Shown here: piece after piece, positions 34,754 through 47,771 of the stretch
Layout of the letters: the number at the start of each line of letters is the position of its first letter
How positions within the stretch are numbered: the first letter of the stretch is position 1
Assembly: GCF_026210795.1 (NCBI RefSeq)
Contig: NC_089457.1
Coordinates: 1,984,001 to 2,048,000 of the forward strand
DNA: 64,000 nt
Direction: 5' to 3'
DNA from: Rhizophagus irregularis
Taxonomy: Eukaryota > Glomeromycota > Glomeromycetes > Glomerales > Glomeraceae
Notes under the pieces: model-generated
The model's database searches: none
What the model was told of the DNA's origin: nothing
Seen by the model: only the letters and a program-made list of their open reading frames with translations
Made by a program: the position numbers and the translations under genes

Positions 34754-35676
34754 CGTTAACGTTCGTTCTTCTCAATAAAGAACAATATATTACTGAGCAA
34801 AAAAAAAAAAAGGAATTATATTTTAAGATCTCGAAATATAATTGGATAAAATATATCTGTGTTACTGCAAGGTTTATCACTAAAAGCCATATCTCTTTCA
34901 GTCAGATATCCCGAAAATTTCTGAAAATTTCCGAAATTTTCTTATTATTTTTTTGTTTTGTGATTAGCAAAATTTGAGTTATAGTGGCATCGAGATTCTA
35001 GTCAAAAAAAGTAATTTTTTTTTTGTTTGTAAACAAACAGAAACCAATATATATGTGTGTGCATGTATTTTTTTTTTAAGCGTACTGTTTGTCATCAATA
35101 AAAGAAAATCAATACATTGAACAAAAATAATATATATATATATTTTTTTTTTTAAAAAAAAGGAAACTAAACAGAAAAAAATGTATGTCGCCCGTTAAGA
35201 AACATTATAAATAAATTATCCAATACGTCAACTCAAATTTTTCTAGTATACGTAATAAGTATAGAGGCGAAAAAAATAATATATATAGTACTGTTCATAC
35301 AAATCGGCAATTATGGATATGAATTATGAGTTCGAAATTAATGTTTATATTTAATCAGATAGAGCGTATAGAAACCAAGATGACATATAAACGGGATTGT
35401 TATGAGATTTGAGCGGTAAGATGTCGAAATAAAAGTAGATAGATAGTATATGATAGAGATTTGTGATGATGAAATCGTCGGTAACCGAAAACAAAGAATA
35501 CATGTAAGTTTCTTGTGCTTTTTTCATTTAGCTTTTTGATTTAGCTACTGTCAGGAAGAGAAAAAAAGAAATGAAAAAAACCTATATGAGATACAAAAGT
35601 AGAAACATATAGTGTATATTTAACCAAAGAATACAAAAATCATACACTATTTGCCTACATATGAAGGCAAAGTGAA
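34754..35676. other. Promoter of ATP1 and 3' region of WNK-like kinase
   Basis: AT-rich with several A/T homopolymers and a CA-type tract (ATACACATACACACATA) just inside the ATP1 first intron nearby. No coding frame. The 3' UTR of the kinase probably runs from 35676 leftward. Confidence 0.5.
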
Positions 35677-38328
35677 TCATTCCTGTAGGGTTTCCTCTCC
35701 ACCATTTGTGCTTATACTTGCTGCACTATTTGTCCTAGGAAGGCTGCGTAATGTCTTACCATGTAAGGCATTCTTAAGAGCACGTAAAGCAAAAACTGTG
35801 AGTCCAATTTGTCCCCAATCTTCATCCATCAGTGCACGTAAATCGCCTACAGTCATAATGTCTTGATTTTTTAGTTTCTTCGACCAATCGTTTGCTTTTT
35901 CTGTGTCTCGATTGATCGCAAGAGCAGTATCGCGAACAAATTGTTCAATTGGAGTTTCGTCAGGATATTCTATAGAAAGCATAATCGTGAATAATAAAAT
36001 AAACATAAAGATATTAATAAATAAAACAAACCTTTGACGGGAAGTGCATCATCATAATCTTGTATCCATTCTGGTCCTGAACCAGAAATTGAATTCTTTC
36101 GTGGTGACTCATTCGGCAAAACTGGCTGTGATTGTGCAGGATATGACGATGTATGTGCTATAGTCCCATTAGGGCTATCACGTTCTAAATTAATAGGTGT
36201 AGGAGACGGACCATGAGAAGATTTATGGGGAGTTAAATGCGGGGACATTCCGACGAATGGTGGCGTGCCAGGTTGACTTGGCCATGAAGTTTTATGCTCT
36301 TCTTTATTTGGGTCAGCTTCATTTGTTAGTTTATTAATTTCCCGTAAAATACGATTTATTTCATGAGTAATTAATTGTTGATAATTGTCTTGAAGAACCT
36401 GTTCCTCTATCTATATTGAAAATTTAACAATTTTTTTAATCTATAAAGAAAAAAAATTTACCAAACATACATTATAATATGTAAAATTTCTTTACCATTT
36501 CGTTCACTACTTCCTCTGCCGTGTCTCGCTCCACGTTAAATTCGAATTTCACCGATAACTTATCCATGCCTTTAAAGACGACCTGCAAAGTTAATTGAGT
36601 TTTTGTCTCGTCTGCTGTCATTAACACTACTTCCGGCTCGACAGTAAGGAAAGGATGATCCATTATTTGTTGTGCAGTATACCTTTAGCGTTTTAATGTT
36701 TCAAATGGATAATAACTAGTGTTAATCATACGATTGAGTAAATATTCAATAAAGAAAAAATATTAAACTATAATTCTTTGGAAAACTATTTTCAACCTTT
36801 CATTTTCAGGTGCAAGACAATTATTTATCAAATCGAGGATCTTAGGATCTTGTACTTTTTTTAAGCTTTCCGGTTTTATAGCCTTTTGATAAAATAAATT
36901 ACATATATTTTTTTTTGCAAATGATGAATATTTGTAAATTAAAATAAACTAAAGGTTTTATAATTATTTGATTATTTTACCTGAGAGACTTTTTTATATA
37001 TCTGTGCGGCATTCTTACATTCTCCGTAAGGATATTCGCCAGTAACCATTTCTAGAAGACACATACCAAACGCATAGATATCGACCTTCTCGTTATAACC
37101 TTTTTCTTCGTACATTTCGGGTGCCATGAACTCGGGAGTTCCTACATTTTAATTTATAATTTGCGAACAATAATTCGCATCAATCATTTAGATCGCAGAG
37201 TGAGGAGGTATCGGGTACCAATATATGTAAAACCACGATAGCAAACCCAGCTGGGATTATGTTACTGCATACCGATGACGGTATACTTTTTTCCCAACTT
37301 CATCTTGGCGGTTCCCATGTCACCAATTTTTACTTCGCCGTGAGCGCCATTGATGAAGATGTTATCACACTTGATATCGCGATGAATAATTGGTGGATTA
37401 TGTGAATGAAGATATATCAACCCTTTAAGTATTTGACGAGACCATCGTTTAACTATTTTCATATTCGGCAACGAGAGTTTTCGAATATACCTAAATAGGT
37501 GAGTACACATATAATTAAAAGCATAATGGTAATTTTTATCAAAAAAAAAAAAAAAAAAATAAAGTATTTTTTTTTTCTGATAATAATTAAACTTCCCGTT
37601 AATTCTATCTCTCATTAAATTAAAACATACTCCCGTAACGTCCCTGAGGTCATTAATTCTGTAACAAAAATAAATTCTGCATCTTTGTACCAACAATCAT
37701 GAAAATTAATAATATTAGGATGTCGAACTTGCTTTAATATTTTAATTTCTTGGCTTAATTCATTGAACTCTGCTTTGGTAGTCTACAGATATTTAATATC
37801 ATTAAGCGAACAAAGAATCAAATGTAATCTGAAGCGCGATTTACTCGTATGTGGGCGCGACTTACTTGAAAGCAGTTCCACGCGACTTCATAACCTTCCT
37901 CACGATCTATAGCTTTATATACAACTTTATAAGCACCCTTTCCTAAAACTGTATTTAACTAAATGTAATATCATAATGATAGAAATTATTTAGATTAGAA
38001 GTCATGGTTCAAGGTGCGAATATTTAAATTAAAGTAAAATATATAATTAAAACATAAAATAATAAAATGAACTTACCTTAGCATATCTTTGGTTTGGACT
38101 TTCTTCAATGACAGTTTCGCGATCGTGCTTGGAAAGGTCCACAATCTCACTTGACGGCAAGTAAGTACTTGGACTGTATTCATGGTGAGGGTACAACTCA
38201 TTATAATGCATTCTGTAACCTAAATCAACGTTGTTTTCTACATGAACGCCGCCATTTCCATTTTGGTATTGAACGATTTCTTCGTGAAGTGATGTATCTC
38301 CATTATTTTTGGGATGATGGTCCGCCAT
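35677..38328 (-). CDS. WNK-type serine/threonine kinase with C-terminal SAM-like domain
   Basis: Nine exons (minus): 38328-38077, 37958-37866, 37782-37631, 37490-37273, 37141-36981, 36882-36797, 36682-36496, 36410-36032, 35969-35677; about 606 aa. Kinase domain ~85-330. The glycine loop is [12 protein letters not shown], with Lys at the WNK position inside the loop. Strand 3 reads EVAWN, without the usual Lys, the defining feature of WNK kinases. HRDIKCDN (~202-209), DMGTAK in place of [12 protein letters not shown], and [12 protein letters not shown] follow. After it comes an OSR1-C/PF2-like domain ([13 protein letters not shown] to [10 protein letters not shown]), a Ser/Pro-rich linker and a SAM-like helical domain ([19 protein letters not shown]). 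WNKs respond to osmotic or ionic stress in animals and plants; the role here is inferred. Confidence 0.92.
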
Positions 38329-39349
38329 ATAAAAATATTCTTCTTGCAATGTTTTGTATAATTGCTGTCAAAAATACGACAATAAATTACTGGTGTAAAA
38401 AAAATTGTGTTAGTATCGTTTTTGCCTGTAGTTTTTTTGGCAGGTCAGGCGTTAGATCAATATATTTGTAAATTTTTTTTTTAAAAAAAAAACGGCATTC
38501 AATATTTCAATATAGTATTTATTCATATGATCATCATCTGTTCAATAGGATCCACCGATAATATTTTTAAATAGCAACTTAAACACAATTATATTGTGCG
38601 ATTTAAACGTCATCTAAATTGTCAAATCCGTGACGTATTAGACATACAGCCACCGAATATTTTAATCCTTTTGCATTCTAATCAGTTATTATAAACAAGA
38701 CATTAGGACAGTGGATCCCCAGTTTGTGTACACAGAAAGAATTGTTTGTGTAGGGTAACCGTGAAATTTATAAATTATACCATTTTGTTTCAAGGATAAG
38801 CAAGGCATGTTGATTAATCTGAGCCATTGTCATCTGCATTAAAAAATCCTAAGACGTATTTAGTAATTATGATAATTACGATGCATAACTAAATCCAATT
38901 ATTTCGTCACAGCTGATATTTAGCTAGTAGATGTTTATCTACATTATAATCATCTCACGAGTCACGACTATAAAAGTGGGATGACCAAATTAATTAGTAA
39001 AATTGGTCATATGTTTGAAAATTTTACACAAAAATAGGGGCCTATTATTAATATTATTCAAAATGTCTCTTACAAATTAAGCCAAATTGTCCATAAGATT
39101 TTAGAAACTTTAACAAGTCACGTGAGTAAAAAAAGAAAGTCAGAATTAAAAATCATGTGAAATTAATATAAGATAAAGTAATGAAATTTTTTTTTTTAAA
39201 AAAAATTTCAATAAATATGGTAAATGTCTATAACAAAGTACACAAAAATATTTATGAATTCAAACCCTTACTAAATATTTAACATCGTAACATATTTAAA
39301 TACATGAAACAACAAATTTCATATAAAAGTAACTACCAATAAATTATTG
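38329..39349. other. Intergenic: WNK-like kinase promoter, Mvp1 3' region
   Basis: AT-rich, no coding frame recognised. A TTG-initiated extension of the first kinase exon to 38349 is open, but ATG at 38328 is the natural start. Confidence 0.5.
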
Positions 39350-42048
39350 TTAACCAAATCCATTAGTTTCAATAGGCATATCATATACCTTTGGACTCAA
39401 TGATTTCCAATTTTCGTAAAGTTGTTGTGAATATTTAATTTGATCATTGACAAAATTCTGGTATAAAAGTGAAATAAATGCAGAACTTTTATGGAATAAC
39501 GTAAGTTCAGTATAGAGACAGTACCGTACAAACAATTTCCGTTTTTGTTGTTGTACAATATCTTCTTCATCCTAAAATAGTAATATTAAAGATAAGGAAA
39601 AATAAAAATTTGAAAATAAAATTAATGAAATTAATGAACAAAAGACCTTTTGAATAGCCCCCTTTAGTCTTTCAACATCTTGTTCTGTGCCTTCCTTCCC
39701 ATCTATTAGACTAAGTTTAGATTGATTTGATCTCAATCGACTATTGAGGGACTCAATTGTATCTACAGACAAGCGATCTCTTCTTTCAAACGTTTCCTGT
39801 GAATAACAATTTTTTAATAAATAGGGAACTTAAAGAATTAATAGTTATTAAACTAAATAGATACCTTAAAAGAAACAAGTAAATCTCGATGTCGTTTCAA
39901 ATTTTCCAATACATTATCAAGAGTAGCATTTGCCTGTATTGGATGAAAGTAAAAAGTTAAAAAAATGACATGCAAATATTCTCGCCAATAAACATTATTT
40001 AATTTTAATAACTAATATTTACCATATCCTCCATAACATTGCTTGTCTTTTTGAAATGGCTTGACACTTGTTCTAAACCATGTACTACTTGGGAACAATT
40101 GTGACAATCCTCGATGTAGCATCCTTTTTCTTTCTCGATTAACGCGCTAAGATATGTTAAAGTTACGTAAAAATTAATATAAGAATGTTTTAAAAATTCA
40201 TATTCAAATTAACTTACTTTAAGGATAAACTATACCGGCTGTAATCTGTTGCTATGCCTTAAAAAAGAAAAAAAAGGTGATTAAATAAAAATACTCTCAC
40301 TAAGAAAAAAATAAAAAGAACTTACCTTCTTGACGGCGAGCCATACGTTCCATAATTGTACACATATTTCGATAATGATCGATTGTATCGTCAAGTTTCT
40401 TGTTTACTTTATCAAGTCTTTCATCTAAATTAGCTGGTAAACGTGCTTCCATTTCAGGAGTGATCCGTTTATTTATATATTCTTCTGTTAAGTCCGGAGT
40501 ATTATTTTTACGCCACTCAGCTATCTGCTAAATTAAGATACTATATATTAGAGAAAAAAGTGGCTTTTATATTTTTATTTGAAAAAAAAATTTCATAGAA
40601 TACCGATTGTTCTGTCAAAAACATTTCAACCAAGTAATCATTCTTCAAAACAGGATGCCTGACGATAAAATTCAAGAAACGAGTGAGTCCTCTCCTCCTT
40701 TTCTCCAGAAAAGTTTCGTCAACTGTGAAATAAAATCCATTCACTACTAAAATAAGTCTTCAAATATTTTTTTTTAATAGGACGAATTCAAATCATAAAG
40801 GGCAATAAAAAGATAAATATCTTACTTCCTATTTTTTTGGGAGGCAAAGCGGGCAAAATACGGAAAGGATATCTTTTTACTAAACATTCCATTAGCCACC
40901 AAAAATCGCTATATCTCCTTATAACAGTGGTATCGCGTTTTTGTGACGCTACAATGTAATTAACGTGCTTAAAGAGAAATCCCTCTCTTTCAGGCGCAAA
41001 TTTTATTGTAATAACATCCATATCGATAGACCATCGAAAATCATCATCGTGATTCAAATTTTCCGTGATTGGTACTGTTATTGCAGTACTTGCACCGGGA
41101 ATAAATTGCGATGAAGGCTCAGTTGAAGTTGGAGTAGCCCAAGGATCATCAGCCTGAAGAGAGGGAATTGCAGAAGATTGTGATGTTATGGCAGAAAAAC
41201 TTAGGTTACGATTAAAATTTAAGCTCTCCAGGTTATTTAAAATTGGCTCTGGAAGATCTATTTAATTCATTCAACGCAAATTAAAAAATCAATAATTTTC
41301 TTAAAAACAGCTTCTTTTTGCCAGTAATACAAAACAAACCATGTTTATGATCGATCAAGTTTTCTATTGAAACATCTATCAATTTAAATCATATCACTTT
41401 AGAATTTAATCTTTAGGGAATAACATAAAATATAAACTTCTTTTTAAAATTACCCATATTTTTTTGCGCTAATGCAACTAATGCAAGTGCAACGTTAAAT
41501 TCACCGCGATTCACACGCGAACTATTAGTTGGTGCGGCTAAATTCAAGATCTAAAATTTTCAAATATAAATGAATATGATTTTTTTTGAAATTCGTGAAT
41601 AAAATAAGCAAATATTTTACGTTAACGTATATGTACTTTTTCTATAGTCGCGTGAGGAACTCCACTTATGCCTAGAATTTTATTTAAAGCAGGAATAGAA
41701 ACCGTTCCGGCATTTGGCGATGCGAGAGTAAAAGCAGACATATATATCTCTGGTAAAAGTACATCCGCTATAAAGAATTTATTGAATATTCTTAACAAAT
41801 AGTTTATTTGCATTACAATTTAAAAGTACGTTATAAAAAAATAAAATTAAAGGCATACACAGAATGTTCGAAATATCAGGCCCGCCAATTGGAGGATCCC
41901 AGGGATTATTAATGTTATTATAATTTACAATATTTAGGTCAGGTTTAAACGAAAAAGGGTCAACATCAGGGATATCAGGTCCCGATGACTGGCCAGTCCC
42001 GAACTGTGCTGACTCGAAAAAACTACTAGAAATGTTTTCATCCTCCAT
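39350..42048 (-). CDS. MVP1: Sorting nexin Mvp1/SNX8 (PX-BAR)
   Basis: Twelve exons (minus): 42048-41859, 41767-41637, 41550-41454, 41375-41340, 41257-40826, 40722-40604, 40527-40326, 40257-40218, 40146-40023, 39933-39865, 39796-39647, 39571-39350; about 603 aa (yeast Mvp1 is 511). An N-terminal acidic segment is followed by an EH-like helical region (LLPEIYMSAFTLASPNAG, IPALNKILGISGVP, FNVALALVALAQKNMDVSIE). The PX domain (exons 5-6) has VIRRYSDFWWLMECL, the phosphoinositide-binding RRYSDF motif, and ILPALPPKK. The remaining ~300 residues are helical (RLDKVNKKLDDTIDHYRNM, LERHRDLL-like, LKGAIQK), as in a BAR domain. Family role: retromer-linked or independent tubular recycling from endosomes, through PI3P binding and membrane curvature. 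All joints keep frame with GT-AG introns. Confidence 0.93.
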
Positions 42049-42839
42049 TTTCTATACAGTATTTTGCTTTCAAATCAATAATTTTAATATTTTTATTATA
42101 GAGAGAGAACCTACAAAAGGATGTAGATTAAAAAAATTTTTTTTTTGATATTACCAGTATATTACCATTGTGTTACAAAATTGATTTGTATACAAATATA
42201 AGGATTTTCGGGAAAAGAGACCCTTTTGTAAAAGATCCCCCTTACATTATTTCACGATGATTTTCCGATTACTCTTATTTTAATATTTTGGCGTAAAAGA
42301 ATGAATCATGTAGCATATGTGCTCGCTTTTGAGATTGACATTTTTTTATAAAGAACATTCGCGGAATAAGTTAGACTAACATTTTATTACTTTATTGTTA
42401 GATAAGTTATAATTATTATTATAATTGTTATTCGAAAAACTTAAGTTTCGTCTATTTTACGTTCACAAAAAGGCGTAAACATAAAAAATACTCACCCCCT
42501 TCCATTTGTACTACATTTCTAAAAAAAATACTTTCCCAAAAATTGAAAAAATCCAGAAAATTTAACAGCATTCAAGCCAGCTCAGATAAAGCCTCATTGC
42601 TGGTTTAAAGGCTCTCTGGACACGAACGTATAGATATAAATGCTCTCAATAGAAGGTTCTTTATTACTATTTAGAAATTATGGGATTGTACAGTAAATAG
42701 TATCACATTATTAGTAAGCAGTTTAGATAGTTTAGACTAATTCCATGTTTTTTATTAAAAAGTTTGCTATTTATCACGACTGGTGGTCAGCACCGGTGTC
42801 ACGTGATTATAATTAACCAATAGTATAAATAAATAATAA
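42049..42839. other. Upstream region of Mvp1
   Basis: AT-rich DNA, probably the Mvp1 promoter near 42049-42500, then spacer. No coding frame. Confidence 0.45.
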
Positions 42840-43520
42840 TGGACAAAGTGAGTGATAAGGAATAAGAAAGAACAATAAAGAACAAAAAGAGTAATAAGAA
42901 ACAATAGTATGAAATGGTAATGGAAAAAGAACAATAGGAGAAGTATGGGATGAAATGATGATGAAAAAGCAATATAGAATGAAATTGTGATATATAGGAT
43001 GAAATGGTGATAGAAAAAACAATATAGGACGAAATGATGATAGAAAAAAACAATATAGGATGAAATGGTGATGATATGGAACGAAATGATAATGATGAAG
43101 TGATATAAAACAAAATGGTAATGGAAAAGAACAATAGGAGACGATTCAGACGAAATAGTAATGAAAAGAACAGTATATATGGGACGAAATGATGATGAAA
43201 ATGATGAAAAGCAATATAGAACGAAAGGGGGTAGAAAAAAATGATAGGAGACGAAATGGTAATTAAAGGAACGGTATAGGTTGAAATGATGATGAAAAAG
43301 CGGTGTAGAATGAAATGGTGATAGAAAAAAATGATATAGGACGAAATGGAGATGAAAGAATATATGGAATGAAATGGAGATAGAAAATGAATGATAGGAA
43401 ATGAAACAGCGATGGAAAAAAATGATAGGAGACGAAATGGTGAGGAAAGGAACAGCATAATAAGAAAGAAACAAAAAAACCATAAAGCCCAAAAAAGAAG
43501 TGAACAGCCCAACCAAAAAA
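42840..43520. repeat. Purine-rich degenerate tandem repeat
   Basis: The plus strand is almost entirely A/G with scattered T. It is built from variants of ATATAGGACGAAATGATGATG and GAAATGGTGATAGAAAAAA at 25-60 base spacing. The minus strand is therefore T/C-rich and open in several frames at once, giving hydrophobic Phe/Ser/Ile-rich translations. These are artefacts of the repeat, not a membrane protein. Confidence 0.75.
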
Positions 43521-43896
43521 AAGAAAAAGATAGTTAAAGAAAATAAATTCCCAATTCCAAAAGACCCAAAATAACTTACCATTTACTAGGATACTGATGC
43601 CAAAGTTTTGAAGCCGTTAAAAGGTGGGAAAAACTACTTACAAAAAGTGACGAAGTGGAGTGACAAAATAAAATGAAAAGAAGAGAGAATAGTTAGGAAA
43701 AAAAGACATACACAACGTTAAGAAATATGACTTACTGAAAGCTAAGGAAGCAACTGAATAAAAATAAACTAATAAATCTGATGAGTGACGCAATACAAAC
43801 GACTCTAGCATCACCATGTAAAAAATGGTAGCTAGATTTGTTGCTACGTCACACACCTCCTATTCTTCTTTTTCTATCTAAAAAAAAATCATTAAC
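43521..43896. other. Spacer
   Basis: AT-rich, with A/G-rich character fading after about 43740. No gene seen. Confidence 0.4.
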
Positions 43897-44240
43897 ATGT
43901 CAAATCAACAACAAAATAAGGGTTGTAAAGGATGTCATTGTATTAGAGAAAACTATGAATTTTTAAATAAAAAAGAAGCTATTTTGAAAAAATATTGCAA
44001 ATGTTGAAACAATATTAAAAGATCACACTTAATAAAAAATAATAACAGAAAAACCTTATGTAATGATTAATTAATTATACAGATATATTAGTTGTTTATC
44101 TATGATTAAAAAAATATTTGTCCAAATTTTAAATTATTGGAAAAGATGAATCATGATATTAGAGCACTAAAAAATCGTCAAACTACACCAAGAGCTTGGA
44201 GAGATTTGATCCATAATACAATGTTTTGGAAATAATATTT
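43897..44240 (+). pseudogene. Decayed small Cys-rich (CxxC) protein gene
   Basis: MSNQQQNKGCKGCHCIREN starts an open frame that runs through FLNKKEA to KYCKC, then a stop (43897-44007). CKGC and a second Cys pair look like a short zinc-binding motif. Coding-like sequence continues in other frames (RSHLIKNNN; MNHDIRALKNRQTTPRAWRD near 44149-44210) up to about 44235. This suggests a longer ancestral protein broken by stops and frameshifts. I believe it resembles a family of repetitive small CxxC proteins in glomeromycete genomes, but cannot verify this here. Confidence 0.4.
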
Positions 44241-46652
44241 TCATAATAGTATTTGTAAAGTATCAAAATAATTAAGAACAAAATTCTTTTTAAGAATAGT
44301 CAGCAATTATAATATTAACAATCTATTAGCAAAAGAAAGTAAAATCCTTAATAGTTTATTATAATAAATAACAAAATTACAAATGTATAAAATAAGTTTC
44401 TTTGACATTTATTTTGCTAATGAAAAAATACATTCATTATTCGCGAAATATAATTACTGAAAATAATCATCCAATCATGTGCACAGATAATGTGTAACCT
44501 AATAACAAATCCGGCTACCATTTTTTTATGAGCACTACTGGTGTTTCGTAGTAATTTTTTATTTTATTAATTATCAACTATCAAGTAGAATTTATATATA
44601 ATTACAATAACTACTAATAAACTACACATTTTTAACAAAGGTTTATTCTTATTTGAAATTAGATGGTAATCATCAGGTCTTTTTAGAAAAGTCTGGACTC
44701 TGGAGTAGGAAAATAAAGAATGAAATTAAGAGTTTAAAATCTTAAAATATTAAAAAGTTTTACTAAAATTATTTCATAAATAAGATCAGCCTATTAGTAT
44801 AAAAATATTTATTTATTTTATTTCTAAAAGAATAGTAAACTAAGTCTATTACAAATAAAAGCTGAAAGTACTTTTGTACAAAAAACTAATATATGTGTAC
44901 AGATCTTAAAGATTCATCCCATTACTCTTTGATAGAGATTTAGGATGATCCAACAAGAGCCATCCTAAACCCATCCTAAACCACTTACATCAGTAGATAT
45001 TTTTAGGTATTTGGACCTAACTGCAGCATATCAAGAGGAGGTATATTTGCAAAGCTCTTTAGCTCCCTTATGACTATCTTAGCTATACTTAAAAGACTGA
45101 ATTTGTTGACCACCTGCCATTCAGCTTTTGTGATTAGTATTTCTACTGATACCTATTATATCCCTTAAGGGTCACTCCAGGTACTAAAATAATCCATAAA
45201 TACACCATCTTAGTAGGATCTTAGATTATCTATGACTTTACTATATCAGTTTACCAATAATCTCATCTATTATCTCACCATTTGATAGGCATCTTTTCAG
45301 CTCCTCTTATAAGTACAGAATCTTTAACGCAATTGGTAACTATGTATATAGTAATATTCTAATAATCTGTTAACTATGCAGATCTAACTTGCATCTTATT
45401 AATTAATCAAATCAATAAGAGTATAGATGCCTTAGGTCATTATGCTAAAGACACCAATTTTCTGTATAAAATATTTATATTTAAAAATTTATAAAACGTA
45501 CCAGTAGTGTCTAATATATCAAATACTATATCATATAATATTAATTTATAGTATTAGTTACATAATTATTTATTTTACAATACCAATTCTGGTTAACGCG
45601 TTCTTTTGTTTTAATTTGAAAATGTTAATAATATTCCCTCTTTTTCTTTTTTTAGGAATAGCCTTATTAACATTGCAATATGACATTATCCCTTTTCTTT
45701 TTTTTTTTAAGAACGGCCTTAAACTTTAAATCTGGACTTTAACATAGGTGAGTGAATGGTTTAATCTTTTTTTGTGAAGTTTTATTTCTTTTTTTAGTTT
45801 GAGAATATTACTAATATTTCTCTTTTCTTAAACTTTGAAGTTTAAACTAATATTGCAAGGTGATGAATAAGTTAATTTTTTTTATGGAATTTTTTTTTTT
45901 TTTGATTTGAGAATATTACTAATATTTTCTTTTTTTTAAAAAAAAATGGTTTGGACTTTAGTCTGAAGAACTTTGAATTGTAAAATGAACAGATGTTTTG
46001 TTTATTTGTTCATTTTTTTTAATTTGAAAATGGTCTCTAATATTCTTTCTTTTTTTAAAAATAATTTTGAACTAGACTTTAAATTCTTTTTTATTTTTGT
46101 TAATCTTAGTGTAGTAATTTCATTTGGTTTTCCTTTATTTTTCTTAATTTTTGATAAGGTAGTTTTGTTTATAATGTAATTCATTAATTATTCTTTAATA
46201 ACTTTATTTGAAATGTAATTACTTTTGATCTTCTATTTTTTCATTAATTATTCTTAATGGCTTTATTATAGATATAATTACTTATGATTCTTTTAACTCT
46301 TTATATAACAGATTCATTTAAAACTTTTTATTTTTTATATTCTGAAGATAATTATTTCATCAGTTTCATAGTATAATTTTATAATAACAATAAAATTTAC
46401 TTGATATACAGTTAAAATAGATATAAAAGGAATAGTAACTTTATGATGTATACATTTGTCAGTTTGTGTAGGCTAAAAAATTGTATAAGCTCAAATTCGG
46501 TAAGGTGAAAGGTAAGAAAAATCAAAATTATTTCTTTTTATTTTTATAATTTGATTTCTATATCTGATAATAAAGTTATCATTCATTTTACTTACAATAA
46601 AAAATTATATATAATCACACCAAATCGAAATTTTACATAGATGTGAATCATG
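44241..46652. other. Repeat-rich spacer, no intact gene
   Basis: From about 44930 to 45480 the composition is less AT-rich than its surroundings and no frame stays open. This looks like a decayed insert; I could not assign it. Between 45600 and 46060 a ~110 base T-rich unit, with GAGAATATTACTAATATT and TTTCTTTTTTT, recurs about four times. Confidence 0.4.
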
Positions 46653-46752
46653 TGACTGTACATGTAAAGCCTTACTATAAGCACACCTCTCCATAGTTAC
46701 ACCATTTGGTGGTCCCAAAGGATGTGACTGTAGAGGGGGATGACTGTATATA
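46653..46752. mobile_element. Solo pogo/Tigger-like terminal segment
   Basis: Read on the minus strand it begins TACAGTCATCCCCCTCTACA, then ATCCTTTGGGACCACCAAAT and GTAACTATGGAGAGG. CAGT at the tip, the GGGACC word and spaced TATAG/GTAAC words resemble Tigger-family ends. No matching opposite end was found nearby, so it may be a solo end or a truncated element. Confidence 0.45.
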
Positions 46753-47571
46753 AAACCCACTTTACAATGATTTTCTTTTGCATCCTTTTTAGTTTTAATC
46801 TTTTATTTAATAGTGATTTCTCTAGAATTATATTTTGATTTGTACTTTTTAATAGTTATACCTTTAGTACAATTGGTACAATAGCTAATGGATTATTTTT
46901 TAAATGTTGATGCAGATTATCAAACAAGACAATATAGGTTTGTTGTTCTTCATCATAAAATCTTTAACTCCATAATGGATTATTTAAAATTTTACTTAAT
47001 GTTTGATATTCAATAGTATCTCAAAAAATACATTTGTAAATATTTTTATTACTACAATAATAAATATATCCTTTAAAAATATCAAAAAACTGATGCTCAG
47101 TACAAACAAAAAATACTAATTGGCGACCTCTCTTTTTGAACTCATTTGAAAGTTTGCAATGAATTAAATAGCTAATTATATTAAGTAGATGAATTTGATT
47201 TTTTAAATATATAATATTTATAAATTTGGTTTAAATTTTATATGTATGTGTATAGCAATACACTCTCTATATTATGTTATATGTAAAAGTCAAAATTAGT
47301 ATTTTAAACCCTTTTTAGCTTTATAAGTAAAGTATAAAGCAGGCAAAAATATGCATAAAAAATATATTTAAAAGTTTTATAATAATAAGTACATAAGATT
47401 TATTCAAAAAAATGAAATTTATAATATCATGTGATTATACAGTAAATGATTTAGCAAATTTACTATATGATAATTTTGAAAAAAGGGAGGTGCATTATAA
47501 TATCTCTGATGTAAATTATTATTTTCTTATAAATATATGAATTTATTATTAAATATATAAAAAATTTATCA
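46753..47571. other. AT-rich spacer
   Basis: No coding frame or paired ends seen. Confidence 0.4.
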
Positions 47572-47771
47572 CACCTGTGATGCATTGCACCCTTTTTTGT
47601 CACCTGTGCCACACCTTCCCTTTTCATTTTTTATATGTATTCTGGGGGACTTGGAAATTTTCAGTTGTAAAATATCTATTTTTCACATCCAAGTTAAATG
47701 TCATAAATGTCGCATGTTTAATTTTGCCCGGCATTACGTAATTTTGCCCAGGATGCGATGCATCGCAGGTG
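47572..47771. mobile_element. 200 bp MITE with ATGCAT-containing ends
   Basis: The left end CACCTGTGATGCATTGCA pairs with the right end TGCGATGCATCGCAGGTG, an 18 bp inverted match with two mismatches. Each end contains ATGCAT, itself a palindrome. The interior is GC-richer than the surroundings and holds TTTTGCCC twice on the right. It is non-coding. Confidence 0.72.

Noticed and set aside
42767-43582. 271-codon Phe/Ser/Ile-rich membrane-like open frame on the minus strand, with overlapping relatives
   Set aside because: It arises from the purine-rich repeat; several frames are open at once with the same composition.
43638-43856. 72-codon minus-strand frame MCDVATNLATIFYM
   Set aside because: No homology, no splice context, next to low-complexity purine repeat.
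44930-45480. Retrotransposon reverse-transcriptase fragment (YLDLTAAYQEEVYL-like reading)
   Set aside because: Only a short motif-like stretch; flanking codons show stops in every frame and no further RT motifs, so it was left unassigned.
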